From NCBI GenBank assembly GCA_012799365.1, contig JAAZLJ010000022.1, positions 1 to 51,413 on the forward strand: a DNA stretch of 51,413 bases, written 5' to 3'. Positions 16,534 to 25,296 of the stretch are shown here, one piece after another. The first letter of the stretch is position 1; each line of letters begins with the position of its first letter. The DNA is from Syntrophomonadaceae bacterium (GTDB lineage Bacteria > Bacillota > Syntrophomonadia > Syntrophomonadales > Syntrophothermaceae). The position numbers were made by a program, and so were the translations under genes. The notes beneath the pieces are model-generated. The model made no database searches, had not been told where the DNA came from, and was given only the letters and a program-made list of their open reading frames with translations.

Positions 16534-18243
16534 CTATTTTTTGCCGCCTCTAGCTTTCTGGATTTTGGCCCATGTATCCCGCAGGGGTACGATACGGTTG
16601 AATACCAGGTTCTCCACACTGGAATCCGGGTCAACACAAAAATATCCCTGCCGCAAAAACTGATAGCGTTGGCCTGGTGCTGCGTCTGCCAGTTCCGGTT
16701 CCACCCTGACCCCGGTCAAGGTAACCAGCGAATTGGGGTTCAGCATCTGTTCCAGTTCCAGCGCCCCGGTCTCCGCTTCCTCTGCCGCCTCATCTTCCAG
16801 GAAAAGATAGTCATACATCCGTACCTCAGCCTCGAGAGCATGAGCAGCTGATACCCAATGCAGGGTCCCTCTTACCTTGCGGGTACTTCCTTCACTGCCG
16901 CTGCGCGTAGTCGGATCATAGGTGCACCTCAGCTCTATCACTTCGCCGGTTTCCTCATCCTTGATTACCTCTTCACACCTTATGATGTACGCGTTCATCA
17001 GCCGCACCTCACGTCCCGGAGCCAGACGGAAGAATTTCTTCGGTGGATCCTCACGGAAATCTTCCCTTTCAATGTACAGTATCCGTGAAAACGGTACCTT
17101 CCGGATACCCATAGCCGGGTTCTGCGGGTTGTTTTCCATCTCCATCTCTTCGGTCAATCCCTCTGGATAGTTCTCGAGCACCACCCGTAAGGGCTCCAAG
17201 ACCGCCATTCTCCGTGGTGCCCGAGCATTGAGGTCTTCACGTATACAGTGTTCCAGAAGGGCCACCTCTACCACGCTGTTGCTCTTGGCTACCCCGATGC
17301 GATTACAAAAATCGCGAATAGCCTCCGGGGTATAGCCCCGCCGACGCAGACCCGATATCGTCGGCATCCGGGGATCGTCCCAGCCATTCACATACCCTTG
17401 CTCCACCAACTGGCGCAGCTTGCGCTTACTCATCACCGTATGAGTAAGCTCCAACCGGGCAAATTCAATCTGCTGCGGCCGATGGTTAACATCAAACCCC
17501 AGAGACTCCAGTACCCAATCATACAATGGACGGTGATCCTCAAACTCCAAAGTACAAATAGAATGGGTAATATTCTCAATGGCATCAGACAGAGGATGAG
17601 CATAATCGTACATAGGGTAAATACACCACTCATCCCCGGTGCGGTGGTGGGTAGCCCGTAAGATGCGGTACAGTACCGGATCCCGCATATTTAGATTGGG
17701 AGAAGCCATGTCGATCTTAGCCCGCAAGACCCGAGAACCATCCTCGAACTCCCCGGCCCGCATACCTCGGAAAATATCCAGGTTCTCGTCTATCGTCCGC
17801 TGGCGGTAGGGACTCTCCTTACCCGATTCAGTTAACGTGCCGCGATACTCGCGCATCTCCTCGGAACTCAGGTCGCAGACATATGCTTTGCCCGCCTTGA
17901 TCAGCTGTTCCGCATATTCATACATCTGTTCAAAATAATCGGAAGCATAGTAGATTCGGTCATCCCAGTCAAAACCCAGCCATTTTACGTCTTCCTGAAT
18001 CGAATCTATATACTCGACTTCCTCTTTAATAGGATTCGTATCATCAAAACGCAGATTACACAGTCCTCCATAACGATCGGCAATGCCAAAATTAAGACAA
18101 ATGGACTTGGCATGACCGATATGTAGATAGCCGTTAGGCTCGGGTGGGAAGCGAGTATGAACCCGACCCTGATTTTTGTTCCTTTCCAGATCTTCATTTA
18201 TAATGTTTTCGATAAAATTACTCGGTACAGGTTTTTGGGTCAT
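16534..18243 (-). CDS. glnS: Glutaminyl-tRNA synthetase
   Basis: A class I aminoacyl-tRNA synthetase of 569 residues that charges tRNA-Gln directly. The HIGH motif is exact ([21 protein letters not shown] at 41-44), and the KMSKS-type motif appears as VMSKRKL around 270-276. Two C-terminal anticodon-binding beta-barrels follow. The signature residues favour GlnRS over GluRS ([13 protein letters not shown] and [10 protein letters not shown]). Many clostridia use the Glu-tRNA-Gln amidotransferase route, so a dedicated GlnRS is a useful lineage marker. The start is ATG with GGGAGAT upstream, and a terminator follows. Confidence 0.97.
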   Translation of the reverse strand: MTQKPVPSNFIENIINEDLERNKNQGRVHTRFPPEPNGYLHIGHAKSICLNFGIADRYGGLCNLRFDDTNPIKEEVEYIDSIQEDVKWLGFDWDDRIYYASDYFEQMYEYAEQLIKAGKAYVCDLSSEEMREYRGTLTESGKESPYRQRTIDENLDIFRGMRAGEFEDGSRVLRAKIDMASPNLNMRDPVLYRILRATHHRTGDEWCIYPMYDYAHPLSDAIENITHSICTLEFEDHRPLYDWVLESLGFDVNHRPQQIEFARLELTHTVMSKRKLRQLVEQGYVNGWDDPRMPTISGLRRRGYTPEAIRDFCNRIGVAKSNSVVEVALLEHCIREDLNARAPRRMAVLEPLRVVLENYPEGLTEEMEMENNPQNPAMGIRKVPFSRILYIEREDFREDPPKKFFRLAPGREVRLMNAYIIRCEEVIKDEETGEVIELRCTYDPTTRSGSEGSTRKVRGTLHWVSAAHALEAEVRMYDYLFLEDEAAEEAETGALELEQMLNPNSLVTLTGVRVEPELADAAPGQRYQFLRQGYFCVDPDSSVENLVFNRIVPLRDTWAKIQKARGGKK

Positions 18244-18291
18244 TTATTATCTCCCTCTCCGGTATATATTTCTGCCACCTGTCATGGAAAT

Positions 18292-18560
18292 AGCTTTTGA
18301 AACCGCGGATATACGCTGATATATAAAACAACTCTTACGAGGAGTGTGCCCAATAAGTCCGGGGACTGTCCCCGGACTTATTGGGCTTATCAGTCTCATC
18401 TCAATCAATTATATTACCTCATAATCACCGTAATTTCCACTCCACGCTCGAAAAATCCCCTGCCCAGCAATGAAAATTGAAACCGCAGATGAACCATCAC
18501 ATTCCAACAAACGCTGTAAACCTGCTATTTTCATACCTTTGCTGGTTATACCACCGATAT
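18292..18560 (-). repeat. Dispersed composite repeat, copy D (inverted, interrupted)
   Basis: This is the gap between glnS and rlmH. Right-module sequence (TTTGAAACCGCGGATATACG) opens it in inverted orientation, with a second right-module start (TTGAAACCGCAGATGAACC) at 18486 and a decayed left palindrome near 18540. The junction and middle are missing and have been replaced by a perfect 39-base palindrome. No gene is visible. Confidence 0.7.
18348..18386. repeat. Perfect 39-base palindrome
   Basis: Two 18-base arms (GCCCAATAAGTCCGGGGA and its exact complement) are separated by three bases (CTG). No T tract follows on either strand, so it is not a standard terminator. The GGGGACTGTCCCC core is of the REP-like kind seen in several bacterial genomes. 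It interrupts copy D of the composite repeat, which suggests a nested insertion. Confidence 0.9.
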
Positions 18561-18581
18561 TATAGACGTCTGCACTAAAAT

Positions 18582-19061
18582 TCACTTATGATACGGATGA
18601 AAATGGAGGATAGTGAAGGCCCGGTACAGCTGCTCAGCTGCTATCAACACTGCCAGTTGGTGGGGGAAAGTAAGTTGAGAAAGCGAAAGCAGGTAGTCGG
18701 CACGATCTTTAAGCCGGGCAGATACGCCGGTAGGTCCGCCGATTACCAGATTGAGCCGGGTTTTCCCTTGCTGCCGACAGCGCTCCAGTAGAACTGCCAG
18801 TTCTTCGGACGTGGCACTCCGCCCCTTCTGATCCAGAACAATCAGAACTTCGCTGCTCTTAATTATGGATAGAACTTTGTCGGCCTCTTTACGTCGTGCC
18901 TCGGCCAATTCGGCCTCCCGGGCCCGGGGACTGATACGATAATCCAGCCCGTCGAGCAGAGTGACCTTGATATATGGCCGCAGCCGTTTAATATATTCCT
19001 CTACTCCCTGCCGGTAAAATTTTTCCCGTACTTTTCCCACCGAGATCAACCGTAATTCCAT
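18582..19061 (-). CDS. rlmH: 23S rRNA (pseudouridine-1915 N3) methyltransferase
   Basis: A SPOUT-class methyltransferase that methylates pseudouridine 1915 in helix 69 of 23S rRNA. The protein begins MELRLISVGKVREKF and ends with the diagnostic AEQLYRAFTILHFHPYHK; the glycine-rich SAM-binding knot is LVIGGPTG around residue 105. From the ATG at 19061 the product is 159 residues, the usual family length; an ATG five codons upstream is also in frame. It follows htrA with a 61-base gap, the same order as the yyxA-rlmH pair in Bacillus. Confidence 0.96.
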   Translation of the reverse strand: MELRLISVGKVREKFYRQGVEEYIKRLRPYIKVTLLDGLDYRISPRAREAELAEARRKEADKVLSIIKSSEVLIVLDQKGRSATSEELAVLLERCRQQGKTRLNLVIGGPTGVSARLKDRADYLLSLSQLTFPHQLAVLIAAEQLYRAFTILHFHPYHK

Positions 19062-19122
19062 TCTTACCACCGACATTATTCTAACCTGAAACCTTATTTA
19101 AAACCACCCACGACCGTTTCAT

Positions 19123-20232
19123 CTACGAAGCCGTAGTGGTTTGGCCTGCTGTATCCTCTCCCAGTTTAACCTTTATTATTAATTCCCGAGTTTTCTGACC
19201 TTCTATTCGGGGCAGACGTAATATGTCCAGCTTGACCTCATCTCCTAATTTGTGGCTTAGAATCACCTCTTGCAGCTCGGCACTGCTTTTCACCTGCTGG
19301 TTGTTAACCTTTTTTATGATATCGTAGTCCTGCACCCCGGCTTTATCGGCTGGTCCATTCCTGACCGGAATCACCACCACCCCGCTTTTAATCGGCAGCC
19401 GGTAGTAACCCGCTTCTTCCCCACTAATCTCCCTTACCAATTCCACACCCAGAACCGGACGTTTGACCCGGCCGTGCTGACGCAGATCCTCCACTACCGC
19501 CCGAGCCTGATTGGACGGAATGGAAAACCCCATCCCCTCAAACCCGGGAGCCGCTATCTTAACCGTATTAATACCAATAACCTCCCCGGCCAGGTTTACC
19601 AGCGGGCCCCCGGAATTACCGGGATTTATCGCCGCATCCGTCTGAATCAACTTGAGCTGGAAACCCTCCTGGGTAGTTATTACCCGGTTCAGTCCACTGA
19701 TTATCCCCGCAGTAACCGACTGAGCAAACCCGAGTCCCAGCGGGTTACCAATGGCTACCACCGACTGGCCCACCACCAGTTTACTCGAATCCCCCCAGCG
19801 GGCCGAAGTCAACTTGCGGACCCCCTTTACCTGCACCAGGGCCAGATCACTGCGCGCATCCTGCCCCACCACCTCAGCCTCCTTGCGGGTTCCATCAGAT
19901 AGCACCACCATCAACCGCTGTGCCCCCTGCACCACATGGTGATTGGTCACCACCAGCCCGTTACGGTCTATTACCACCCCGGAACCCGTCTTCTCTTCCG
20001 TCTTACGCGTAAAAAAGTCGCCCGTTTCACTGTAGTTCAATACACCTACCAATGAAGCAGTTACTTCCCGGGCTACCTTACTTACGCTGTCCCCTTCCGG
20101 TGAGACAACTGTTATTGGATCTGCAGTCCGCCTGGCGGTAAAATCAACCTGGTTCAGGCCCCAGCCCAGCCCGACCCCCAACAACAAAACGACCACAATC
20201 ACCAAACTCTGTCGATACGGCTTGCGCAACAC
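19123..20232 (-). CDS. Membrane-anchored HtrA/DegP-type serine protease
   Basis: An S1C trypsin-like protease with one PDZ domain. Residues 9-26 form a single N-terminal membrane anchor, so the protease acts outside the membrane, where HtrA proteins degrade or refold damaged exported proteins. The catalytic triad is visible: His99 in VTNHHVV, Asp129 in RSDLALV and Ser207 in NPGNSGGPL. The PDZ domain occupies about 255-355 (GPADKAGVQDYDIIKKVN). A GTG start at 20232 and a TTG one codon later both sit downstream of AGGTGG. It is followed by rlmH. The paralogues htrA/B/C cannot be separated from this sequence, although position matches Bacillus yyxA (htrC). Confidence 0.95.
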   Translation of the reverse strand: MLRKPYRQSLVIVVVLLLGVGLGWGLNQVDFTARRTADPITVVSPEGDSVSKVAREVTASLVGVLNYSETGDFFTRKTEEKTGSGVVIDRNGLVVTNHHVVQGAQRLMVVLSDGTRKEAEVVGQDARSDLALVQVKGVRKLTSARWGDSSKLVVGQSVVAIGNPLGLGFAQSVTAGIISGLNRVITTQEGFQLKLIQTDAAINPGNSGGPLVNLAGEVIGINTVKIAAPGFEGMGFSIPSNQARAVVEDLRQHGRVKRPVLGVELVREISGEEAGYYRLPIKSGVVVIPVRNGPADKAGVQDYDIIKKVNNQQVKSSAELQEVILSHKLGDEVKLDILRLPRIEGQKTRELIIKVKLGEDTAGQTTTAS

Positions 20233-20403
20233 CTTTCCACCTTTCCGACCCGATATATTGCCATTACAGATAGTTTCTTGATTTGGTCATAATTATATAC
20301 TTGGCCGGATTCGGGCTTTTCGACAATAGATCTCAGATTTCGATAGAGGAAATGGAAATAAGAAGGGGAAAGTTATAGATAAGTGGGTTGTAGCTGTATA
20401 TTT

Positions 20404-20412
20404 TGGTATAAT
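20404..20412 (+). promoter_or_regulatory. Extended -10 promoter of the histidine kinase gene
   Basis: TGGTATAAT is a perfect extended -10 element with no good -35. It lies about 20 bases upstream of the kinase ATG at 20432, with a GGGAGGGA ribosome site between them. The short distance implies a very short leader. Confidence 0.65.
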
Positions 20413-20431
20413 TTGGGAGGGATTATGCGAG

Positions 20432-21478
20432 ATGAACAAACTGGCTCCAGCCTTTGCCTGCCTATCTTCTGATTGCTGGCTTGACCCGATTCCAGAGTTA
20501 GATAAGTTTCCCTGCCCTCTGGTGGGTACGGATAGTAAGGGCATCATTAATCTCATCAACCAACCGGCCGAACAGCTGACCGGTAAACGCACTCACTACC
20601 TGGGCCAACCGATTGAGGCTCTGCAGAAGATATGGCCCTCTTTACCCCGATTGGTTTCTCGTACCCTGCTAACCGCAAGGCAAATCTGCCATGTAGAACA
20701 CCACGACGATGAGCACTGGGCCATCAGCACCCACTTGCAGAAAACTCCCTCAGGGGTAGTAGCCTCTGTGCTGATTGTTTTTCAAAATATCACTTTTTAT
20801 TGCAACCAACAAAGAAAACACTACCAACGTGAAATGTTACTTTTACTCGAACACCTGACAGGACAGACCGCTCATGGTATCCGCAACCCTCTGACCACTA
20901 TAAAGGGCTTTATCCAATTATATCGCTCCGAGCCTGGCTCCCTGCCCTGGGATCTGCTAGAAGAGGAGATCAGATCCATCGAAATGGTTATCGGACAATT
21001 GCTGGCCTTCTCTTCCCGCCACCCGCAAGAATTGACAACGGTTAACATAAACCAGATGGTCTGTGAACTATGCCCAGAAATTGAAGCTCGCGCCCGGGCC
21101 CAGGGAGTTTGGGTACAGCTGACCCTCCCGCCCCATCTGCGTCCCATGACCGCTGAGATAGGTAAGGTCAAAACGCTTCTCGCCCAACTGTGTCATAATG
21201 CACTCGATGCCATGCCCCACGGTGGCGTATTGTCCATGATCACCGCCCAAAAAGGACGACACCTTATTTTTCAGGTGACCGACACTGGCACCGGCATTGA
21301 ACCAGATCACCTGCCCCGGATCTTTGAACCGTTTTTTACCACCCGCCCGAATAAGACCGGATTGGGGCTTGCCATCTGTCACCAAATAGTCTCCGGCTAC
21401 CAGGGCAGCATAAAAATAAACAGCAGAGTGTCCGGGACCACCGTCACCGTCTCTCTGCCTCAATCGGCCAAAATTTGA
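20432..21478 (+). CDS. Soluble PAS-domain histidine kinase (NtrB/sporulation-kinase type)
   Basis: A 348-residue sensor kinase without membrane segments, so it senses an internal signal. A PAS domain (about 20-122, GTDSKGIINLINQPAEQLTG) precedes the dimerisation helix and an HATPase_c domain. The N box is CHNALDAM near 254-261, G1 is DTGTGI at 284-289, the F box is FEPFFTT and G2 is GLGLAI. The IRNPLTTIKGFIQL context around the phospho-acceptor is typical of NtrB and Spo0A-pathway kinases. The acidic residue that normally follows the histidine is glycine (AHGIRNP at 147-153). No response regulator is adjacent. It is one of three plus-strand genes and has its own promoter. Its TGA stop lies in sequence shared with repeat copy E. 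Confidence 0.9.
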   Translation: MNKLAPAFACLSSDCWLDPIPELDKFPCPLVGTDSKGIINLINQPAEQLTGKRTHYLGQPIEALQKIWPSLPRLVSRTLLTARQICHVEHHDDEHWAISTHLQKTPSGVVASVLIVFQNITFYCNQQRKHYQREMLLLLEHLTGQTAHGIRNPLTTIKGFIQLYRSEPGSLPWDLLEEEIRSIEMVIGQLLAFSSRHPQELTTVNINQMVCELCPEIEARARAQGVWVQLTLPPHLRPMTAEIGKVKTLLAQLCHNALDAMPHGGVLSMITAQKGRHLIFQVTDTGTGIEPDHLPRIFEPFFTTRPNKTGLGLAICHQIVSGYQGSIKINSRVSGTTVTVSLPQSAKI

Positions 21479-21660
21479 AACCGCTGGTGTACGCAGATAA
21501 ACCACTAAATAGACGCAGAATACACTGAAAACTTATGAACACGCTGAAGATACAAAAATATATCTTCGCGGGAGCTAGTTAACCATATTTCAATAGACGC
21601 GTAAACTTACTATTATCATGCCTCCGATGGTGATACCTCCGGTACCTTGGCGGGTCTGCC
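21473..21660 (-). repeat. Dispersed composite repeat, copy E (inverted, shortened)
   Basis: Right module (TTTGAAACCGCTGGTGTACG), then AACACGCTGAAGATACAAAA, then a shortened junction (GGGAGCTAGTTAACC) and the left palindrome as GATGGTGATACCTCCGGTACC at about 21630. The middle is almost entirely deleted. It occupies the gap between the kinase and murA, which converge. Confidence 0.8.
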
Positions 21661-21749
21661 AGGAAAAACATTATATTCTGGTTGACTGCCTTTCCCCCAC
21701 CCGGTATGTACCGGAACTCGTTTCAGTCTATGCGTATGGCTGGAGAAAA

Positions 21750-22997
21750 CTATCTCACTTTAGCCCCCAGCCCTCTTAGTTTAGCCTTGACATCTTCGTA
21801 GCCCCGATAAACATAGTAAGCGTTGTCGATCTCCGTGGTCCCCTTGGCCATCAGCCCTGCAATAGCCAGAGCCGCCCCCGCCCGCAGATCACTGGCCTTG
21901 ACCCGAGCACCGAATAACCTCGGAACCCCCTGCACCACAGCGGCATGTCCCTCCAGTTTTACCTCCGCTCCCATCCGCTTGATTTCATCAACCATGCGAA
22001 ACCGGTTTTCAAATACATTTTCCACAATAACACTGGTACCTTTGGCCACCGAAAGCAGGGCGATCATTTGCGATTGCATATCAGTCGGAAACCCGGGGTA
22101 GGGCAGAGTCTTGATATCTACCGGCAGTATCTCCTTACCCCCTATTACCCTTAATCCGCGGCCCTCCTCCTGGATAGTGGCCCCTGTTTCTTGCAGCTTG
22201 GCAATTATAGGGTACAAATGAGTGGGGATAACATTTTCCACCAGAATATTTCCTCCCGTGGCTACCGCCGCCGCCATGTACGTTCCGGCCTCTATGCGAT
22301 CGGGAATAACTGCATACCGTGTACCCCGCAGTTCTTTGACTCCTTCGATCCTGATCATATCCGTACCGGCACCCCTGATCCTGCCGCCAGAAGCATTTAA
22401 AAAATTAGCCAGGTCTACTATTTCCGGCTCCTTGGCAGCGTTTTCTATCATGGTCTGCCCCGGAGTAAGAGTAGCCAGCATCATTATGTTTTCCGTCGCC
22501 CCTACACTGGGGAAATCTAAATAAACCCGATTGCCCTGCAAATGCCTGGCACTGGCCTCGATGTAGCCATGATCCAACTTTACTTTGGCCCCCAGTGCTG
22601 AAAGCCCCTTTAAATGAAGATCCATCGGCCGGGAGCCGATATCACATCCACCCGGTAAACATATACGAGCTTCTTTCCTGGTGGCCAGCAAAGCACCCAG
22701 CAGTAAATTCGAGGCCCGTAACTTTTTGGCCAGATCATAAGGGGTCTCCCCCCCCACATCCTCAGGAACGATAATGGACAGGCTGTTGTCCTCCTGCCGG
22801 GTAACACTGACCCCCAGACGTCTCAGAATATTTGCCAGTACCTCAACATCACGAATACGGGGGACATTTTCCAGAATAGTCTGTCCCTGTACCATTACAC
22901 TGGCAGCCATAATTACCAAACAGGCATTCTTGGCCCCGCTAATCCAGACCTTACCTTCCAGGGGGTACCCCCCTTCAATATGCAACGGTTCCTCCAA
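21750..22997 (-). CDS. murA: UDP-N-acetylglucosamine 1-carboxyvinyltransferase
   Basis: MurA transfers enolpyruvate from phosphoenolpyruvate to UDP-GlcNAc, the first committed step of peptidoglycan synthesis in the cytosol. The 415-residue product has the substrate-binding lysine at 23 (GAKNACL) and the catalytic, fosfomycin-target cysteine at 118 in LPGGCDIGSRPMDLH. The inside-out alpha/beta barrel repeats are intact. The start is TTG with GAGGAGG seven bases upstream. It follows the peptidase gene by 12 bases and is probably co-transcribed with it and trxB. Confidence 0.97.
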   Translation of the reverse strand: MEEPLHIEGGYPLEGKVWISGAKNACLVIMAASVMVQGQTILENVPRIRDVEVLANILRRLGVSVTRQEDNSLSIIVPEDVGGETPYDLAKKLRASNLLLGALLATRKEARICLPGGCDIGSRPMDLHLKGLSALGAKVKLDHGYIEASARHLQGNRVYLDFPSVGATENIMMLATLTPGQTMIENAAKEPEIVDLANFLNASGGRIRGAGTDMIRIEGVKELRGTRYAVIPDRIEAGTYMAAAVATGGNILVENVIPTHLYPIIAKLQETGATIQEEGRGLRVIGGKEILPVDIKTLPYPGFPTDMQSQMIALLSVAKGTSVIVENVFENRFRMVDEIKRMGAEVKLEGHAAVVQGVPRLFGARVKASDLRAGAALAIAGLMAKGTTEIDNAYYVYRGYEDVKAKLRGLGAKVR

Positions 22998-23009
22998 CGA
23001 AGTACCTCC

Positions 23010-23870
23010 TCACCCTGCATGCCGTAAACGAGCATATAAATCTTTGGTAAAGGAATCATACTCTACCTGTAGTCCCTTTTCTATCGCTCCGGGTAATGTA
23101 TAACCTTTCCCTAGAGCTTCAATAACCCTCAAAAGTCCGGGTTCTCCACCCAGTTCCACCATGTACTCCACTGCCTGCAGCGATTGCCAGTACGCCATAC
23201 CCTGATCCAATTGGTCAAAATCCCTCTCCAGGGTCGCGAAGTTATAAACCTCGACCTTACCATCGAACGAAGGTGCCTCCAGGGTAAATCCGGTTACCTT
23301 TTTCTCTACGTACTGAGCCACACCTTCCGTAAACCAGCGGTTATAGTTACCCCTGGTCAGTTGGTCAACCACAAGATGAGTATACTCATGAACGACCGGA
23401 CCATCTCTGGTGAAGGTTTGCTCCAGGTCTCCTTCATGGATCCATTCACGTGGCGATAGTACCCTGATGATACCCCCCCAGTACACCCCCATGGCTCGTT
23501 CGTCTTTATCCCAACCGAAACTGCTGGCGAGGGTTTCTCCGTCCGGGTACATAACGATAACCGCTTTGTCTCGGGGTTGGAAAGAAAAAAAAGCAGTAAC
23601 CGGCTCAAAAGCATTCTCCGCAGTCCGCGCCACCAGATCGCTATAGCCTCTATCTTCCTCCACAAATTTTATCACAAAATGTTCGGTTTCTATCCACTCA
23701 AAGTTAAAAGTACGGATCTCGTTCTCTTCATGGGCCAGATAGCGAAATAATTCATAACACCCCTGCCGCGGCAGAGCAGTGTTTTTAAAAACCAAAATAA
23801 AAAGCAAAGCAGCACAGGCCAGAACAATCCCTGCTGCCAGGCGCACTATACGAAGGCCGTTCCCCAACAA
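23010..23870 (-). CDS. Membrane-anchored gluzincin peptidase (peptidase MA-like)
   Basis: A 286-residue protein with an N-terminal membrane segment (about 8-28) and an external zinc-peptidase domain. The zinc site is HEYTH at residues 161-165, with the third ligand Glu182 in RWFTEGVAQYVE, the peptidase MA-like gluzincin layout. The cell-surface location and the position between trxB and murA suggest an envelope task, but no substrate can be read from the sequence. The start is one of two consecutive TTG codons; GGGGGAG lies upstream. Family membership is solid at the motif level. Confidence 0.85.
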   Translation of the reverse strand: MLGNGLRIVRLAAGIVLACAALLFILVFKNTALPRQGCYELFRYLAHEENEIRTFNFEWIETEHFVIKFVEEDRGYSDLVARTAENAFEPVTAFFSFQPRDKAVIVMYPDGETLASSFGWDKDERAMGVYWGGIIRVLSPREWIHEGDLEQTFTRDGPVVHEYTHLVVDQLTRGNYNRWFTEGVAQYVEKKVTGFTLEAPSFDGKVEVYNFATLERDFDQLDQGMAYWQSLQAVEYMVELGGEPGLLRVIEALGKGYTLPGAIEKGLQVEYDSFTKDLYARLRHAG

Positions 23871-23956
23871 ACTGCTCCCCCCTCCCCGCCTTAATTATAC
23901 TACTCAAAGCCGGGTGAAAGGATTACCAAATAGTACCGTGTGGATGTGATTATTCT

Positions 23957-24871
23957 CTAGCGTGACTCCTCCAATAAACGAGTAGCGGTAAGACCAGCTA
24001 TAGCCCCATCACCGACCGCGGTAGCCACCTGACGAACGGTCTTGTACCGGATATCCCCGGCAGCCAGTATCCCGGGTACTCCAGTTTTCATCTCCTCATC
24101 GGTAACAATATAACCGTTGCGGAGAGTCAGCCCGCTAATAAAGTCAGCCGCCGGCTTCATACCAATACTGACGAATACTCCATCTACCGGTAGTTCTTCC
24201 TTCTCCCCGGTCACCGTATCTTTCAGCAGCAGGCTGTTAAGTTTGCCCTCTCCCATGATCCGCTCCACCACCCGGTTGAACTTGAACTGCAGTTTCGGGT
24301 TAGCCAGAGCCTTCTCCTGGGTAGTGCGATTGGCACGCAGCTGATCACGCCGGTGGATAACGTACACGGTAGAAGCCAGGGTAGAAAGGTATAAGGCCTC
24401 CTCTATGGCCGAATCCCCTCCCCCTATTACCGCAACCTTCCGCTCTTCGAAAAATGGTCCATCACAGGTGGCACAGTAAGAAACCCCTCTTCCCGCCAGC
24501 TCTGCCTCCCCCGGTACCCCCAGTTCCTGTCTTCTCACCCCACTGGCTATAATAACTACCGGGGCCAGATAAGCCCCTTCCGGGGTAACCACTTTCTTGC
24601 CAGCAGTCGTAACTTCCAAACCCGTAACCTGGCTCATTTTAATCTGCAGGTCAAACCGCTCCGCCTGAATCCGGAACTGATCCATAAGATCCGGACCCGA
24701 AATACCAAAGGGGAAACCCGGATAATTCTCAATCCTATCCGTCAATGCGGCATTACCACCCGGAACGGCCGCTTCCAGCAGCAGCACTTTCAAGCGGGCT
24801 CGAGCCACGTACATACCCGCGGTAAGACCGGCTGGCCCCCCACCGATAATAATTACATCGTACCTTTCCAT
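23957..24871 (-). CDS. trxB: Thioredoxin reductase
   Basis: An FAD/NADPH flavoprotein of 304 residues that reduces thioredoxin. The FAD-binding GGGPAGLTAG is at residues 10-19, the redox-active disulfide is CATC at 133-136 (SYCATCDGPFF), the NADPH site is IGGGDSAIEEA, and the C-terminal FAD motif is GILAAGDIR. It is a standard low-molecular-weight bacterial TrxB. The start is ATG with GGGGGAAT upstream. It is the first gene of a trxB - MA peptidase - murA series on the minus strand. Confidence 0.96.
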   Translation of the reverse strand: MERYDVIIIGGGPAGLTAGMYVARARLKVLLLEAAVPGGNAALTDRIENYPGFPFGISGPDLMDQFRIQAERFDLQIKMSQVTGLEVTTAGKKVVTPEGAYLAPVVIIASGVRRQELGVPGEAELAGRGVSYCATCDGPFFEERKVAVIGGGDSAIEEALYLSTLASTVYVIHRRDQLRANRTTQEKALANPKLQFKFNRVVERIMGEGKLNSLLLKDTVTGEKEELPVDGVFVSIGMKPAADFISGLTLRNGYIVTDEEMKTGVPGILAAGDIRYKTVRQVATAVGDGAIAGLTATRLLEESR

Positions 24872-24892
24872 CTGCTATTCCCCCTGTCTTCC

Positions 24893-25250
24893 TTAAATAT
24901 ATACGCAGATAACGTTCATAATTGCGGATAGCACCGCAAATATAAAATAACTCTTAAAGAGAACGGGTTAACCCGGCGATGCGACCTGCGAAGCCAACGT
25001 AGCAGTAGGGGAGACTTCAGACTCCCCGCGGAAGCTAAGGCTTCCGCTACAGTGGAGCAGAAGCTATTCTCTTACCGCGGTTCCTACGAAGGCTGAAGCC
25101 TCCGCTACGGGGTTAGAACTCAGCGTAAATTCATATACTGCAGTCGACGAGTCGGGGAGCGAGCGGGTTATCACAATCCAATGAATGTACTATTTAATGT
25201 ACTATTTTCATGTCTCTAATGATGATACCATCGTATCATGGATATCTTTC
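24893..25250 (-). repeat. Dispersed composite repeat, copy F (nearly complete, inverted)
   Basis: This fills the gap upstream of trxB. It carries the same middle type as copy B in inverted orientation: GGTTAACCCGGCGATGCGAC, the nested CTTCCGCTACAGTGGAGC hairpin block, ACTGCAGTCGACGAGTCGGG, GAGCGAGCGGGTTATCAC and a decayed left palindrome (GATACCATCGTATC) at 25226. The right module at its outer end is partly rearranged. No gene is present. Confidence 0.88.
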
Positions 25251-25255
25251 ATGAT

Positions 25256-25288
25256 AAAAAATCCCTGAGCAGGTCAGGGATTTTAGAT
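25256..25288 (-). terminator. Terminator of the M23 peptidase gene
   Basis: On the minus strand AAAATCCCTGA and TCAGGGATTTT form a perfect 11-base stem with a short loop, followed by TTT. It starts 9 bases after the stop codon. Confidence 0.9.
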
Positions 25289-25296
25289 TATGCTAA

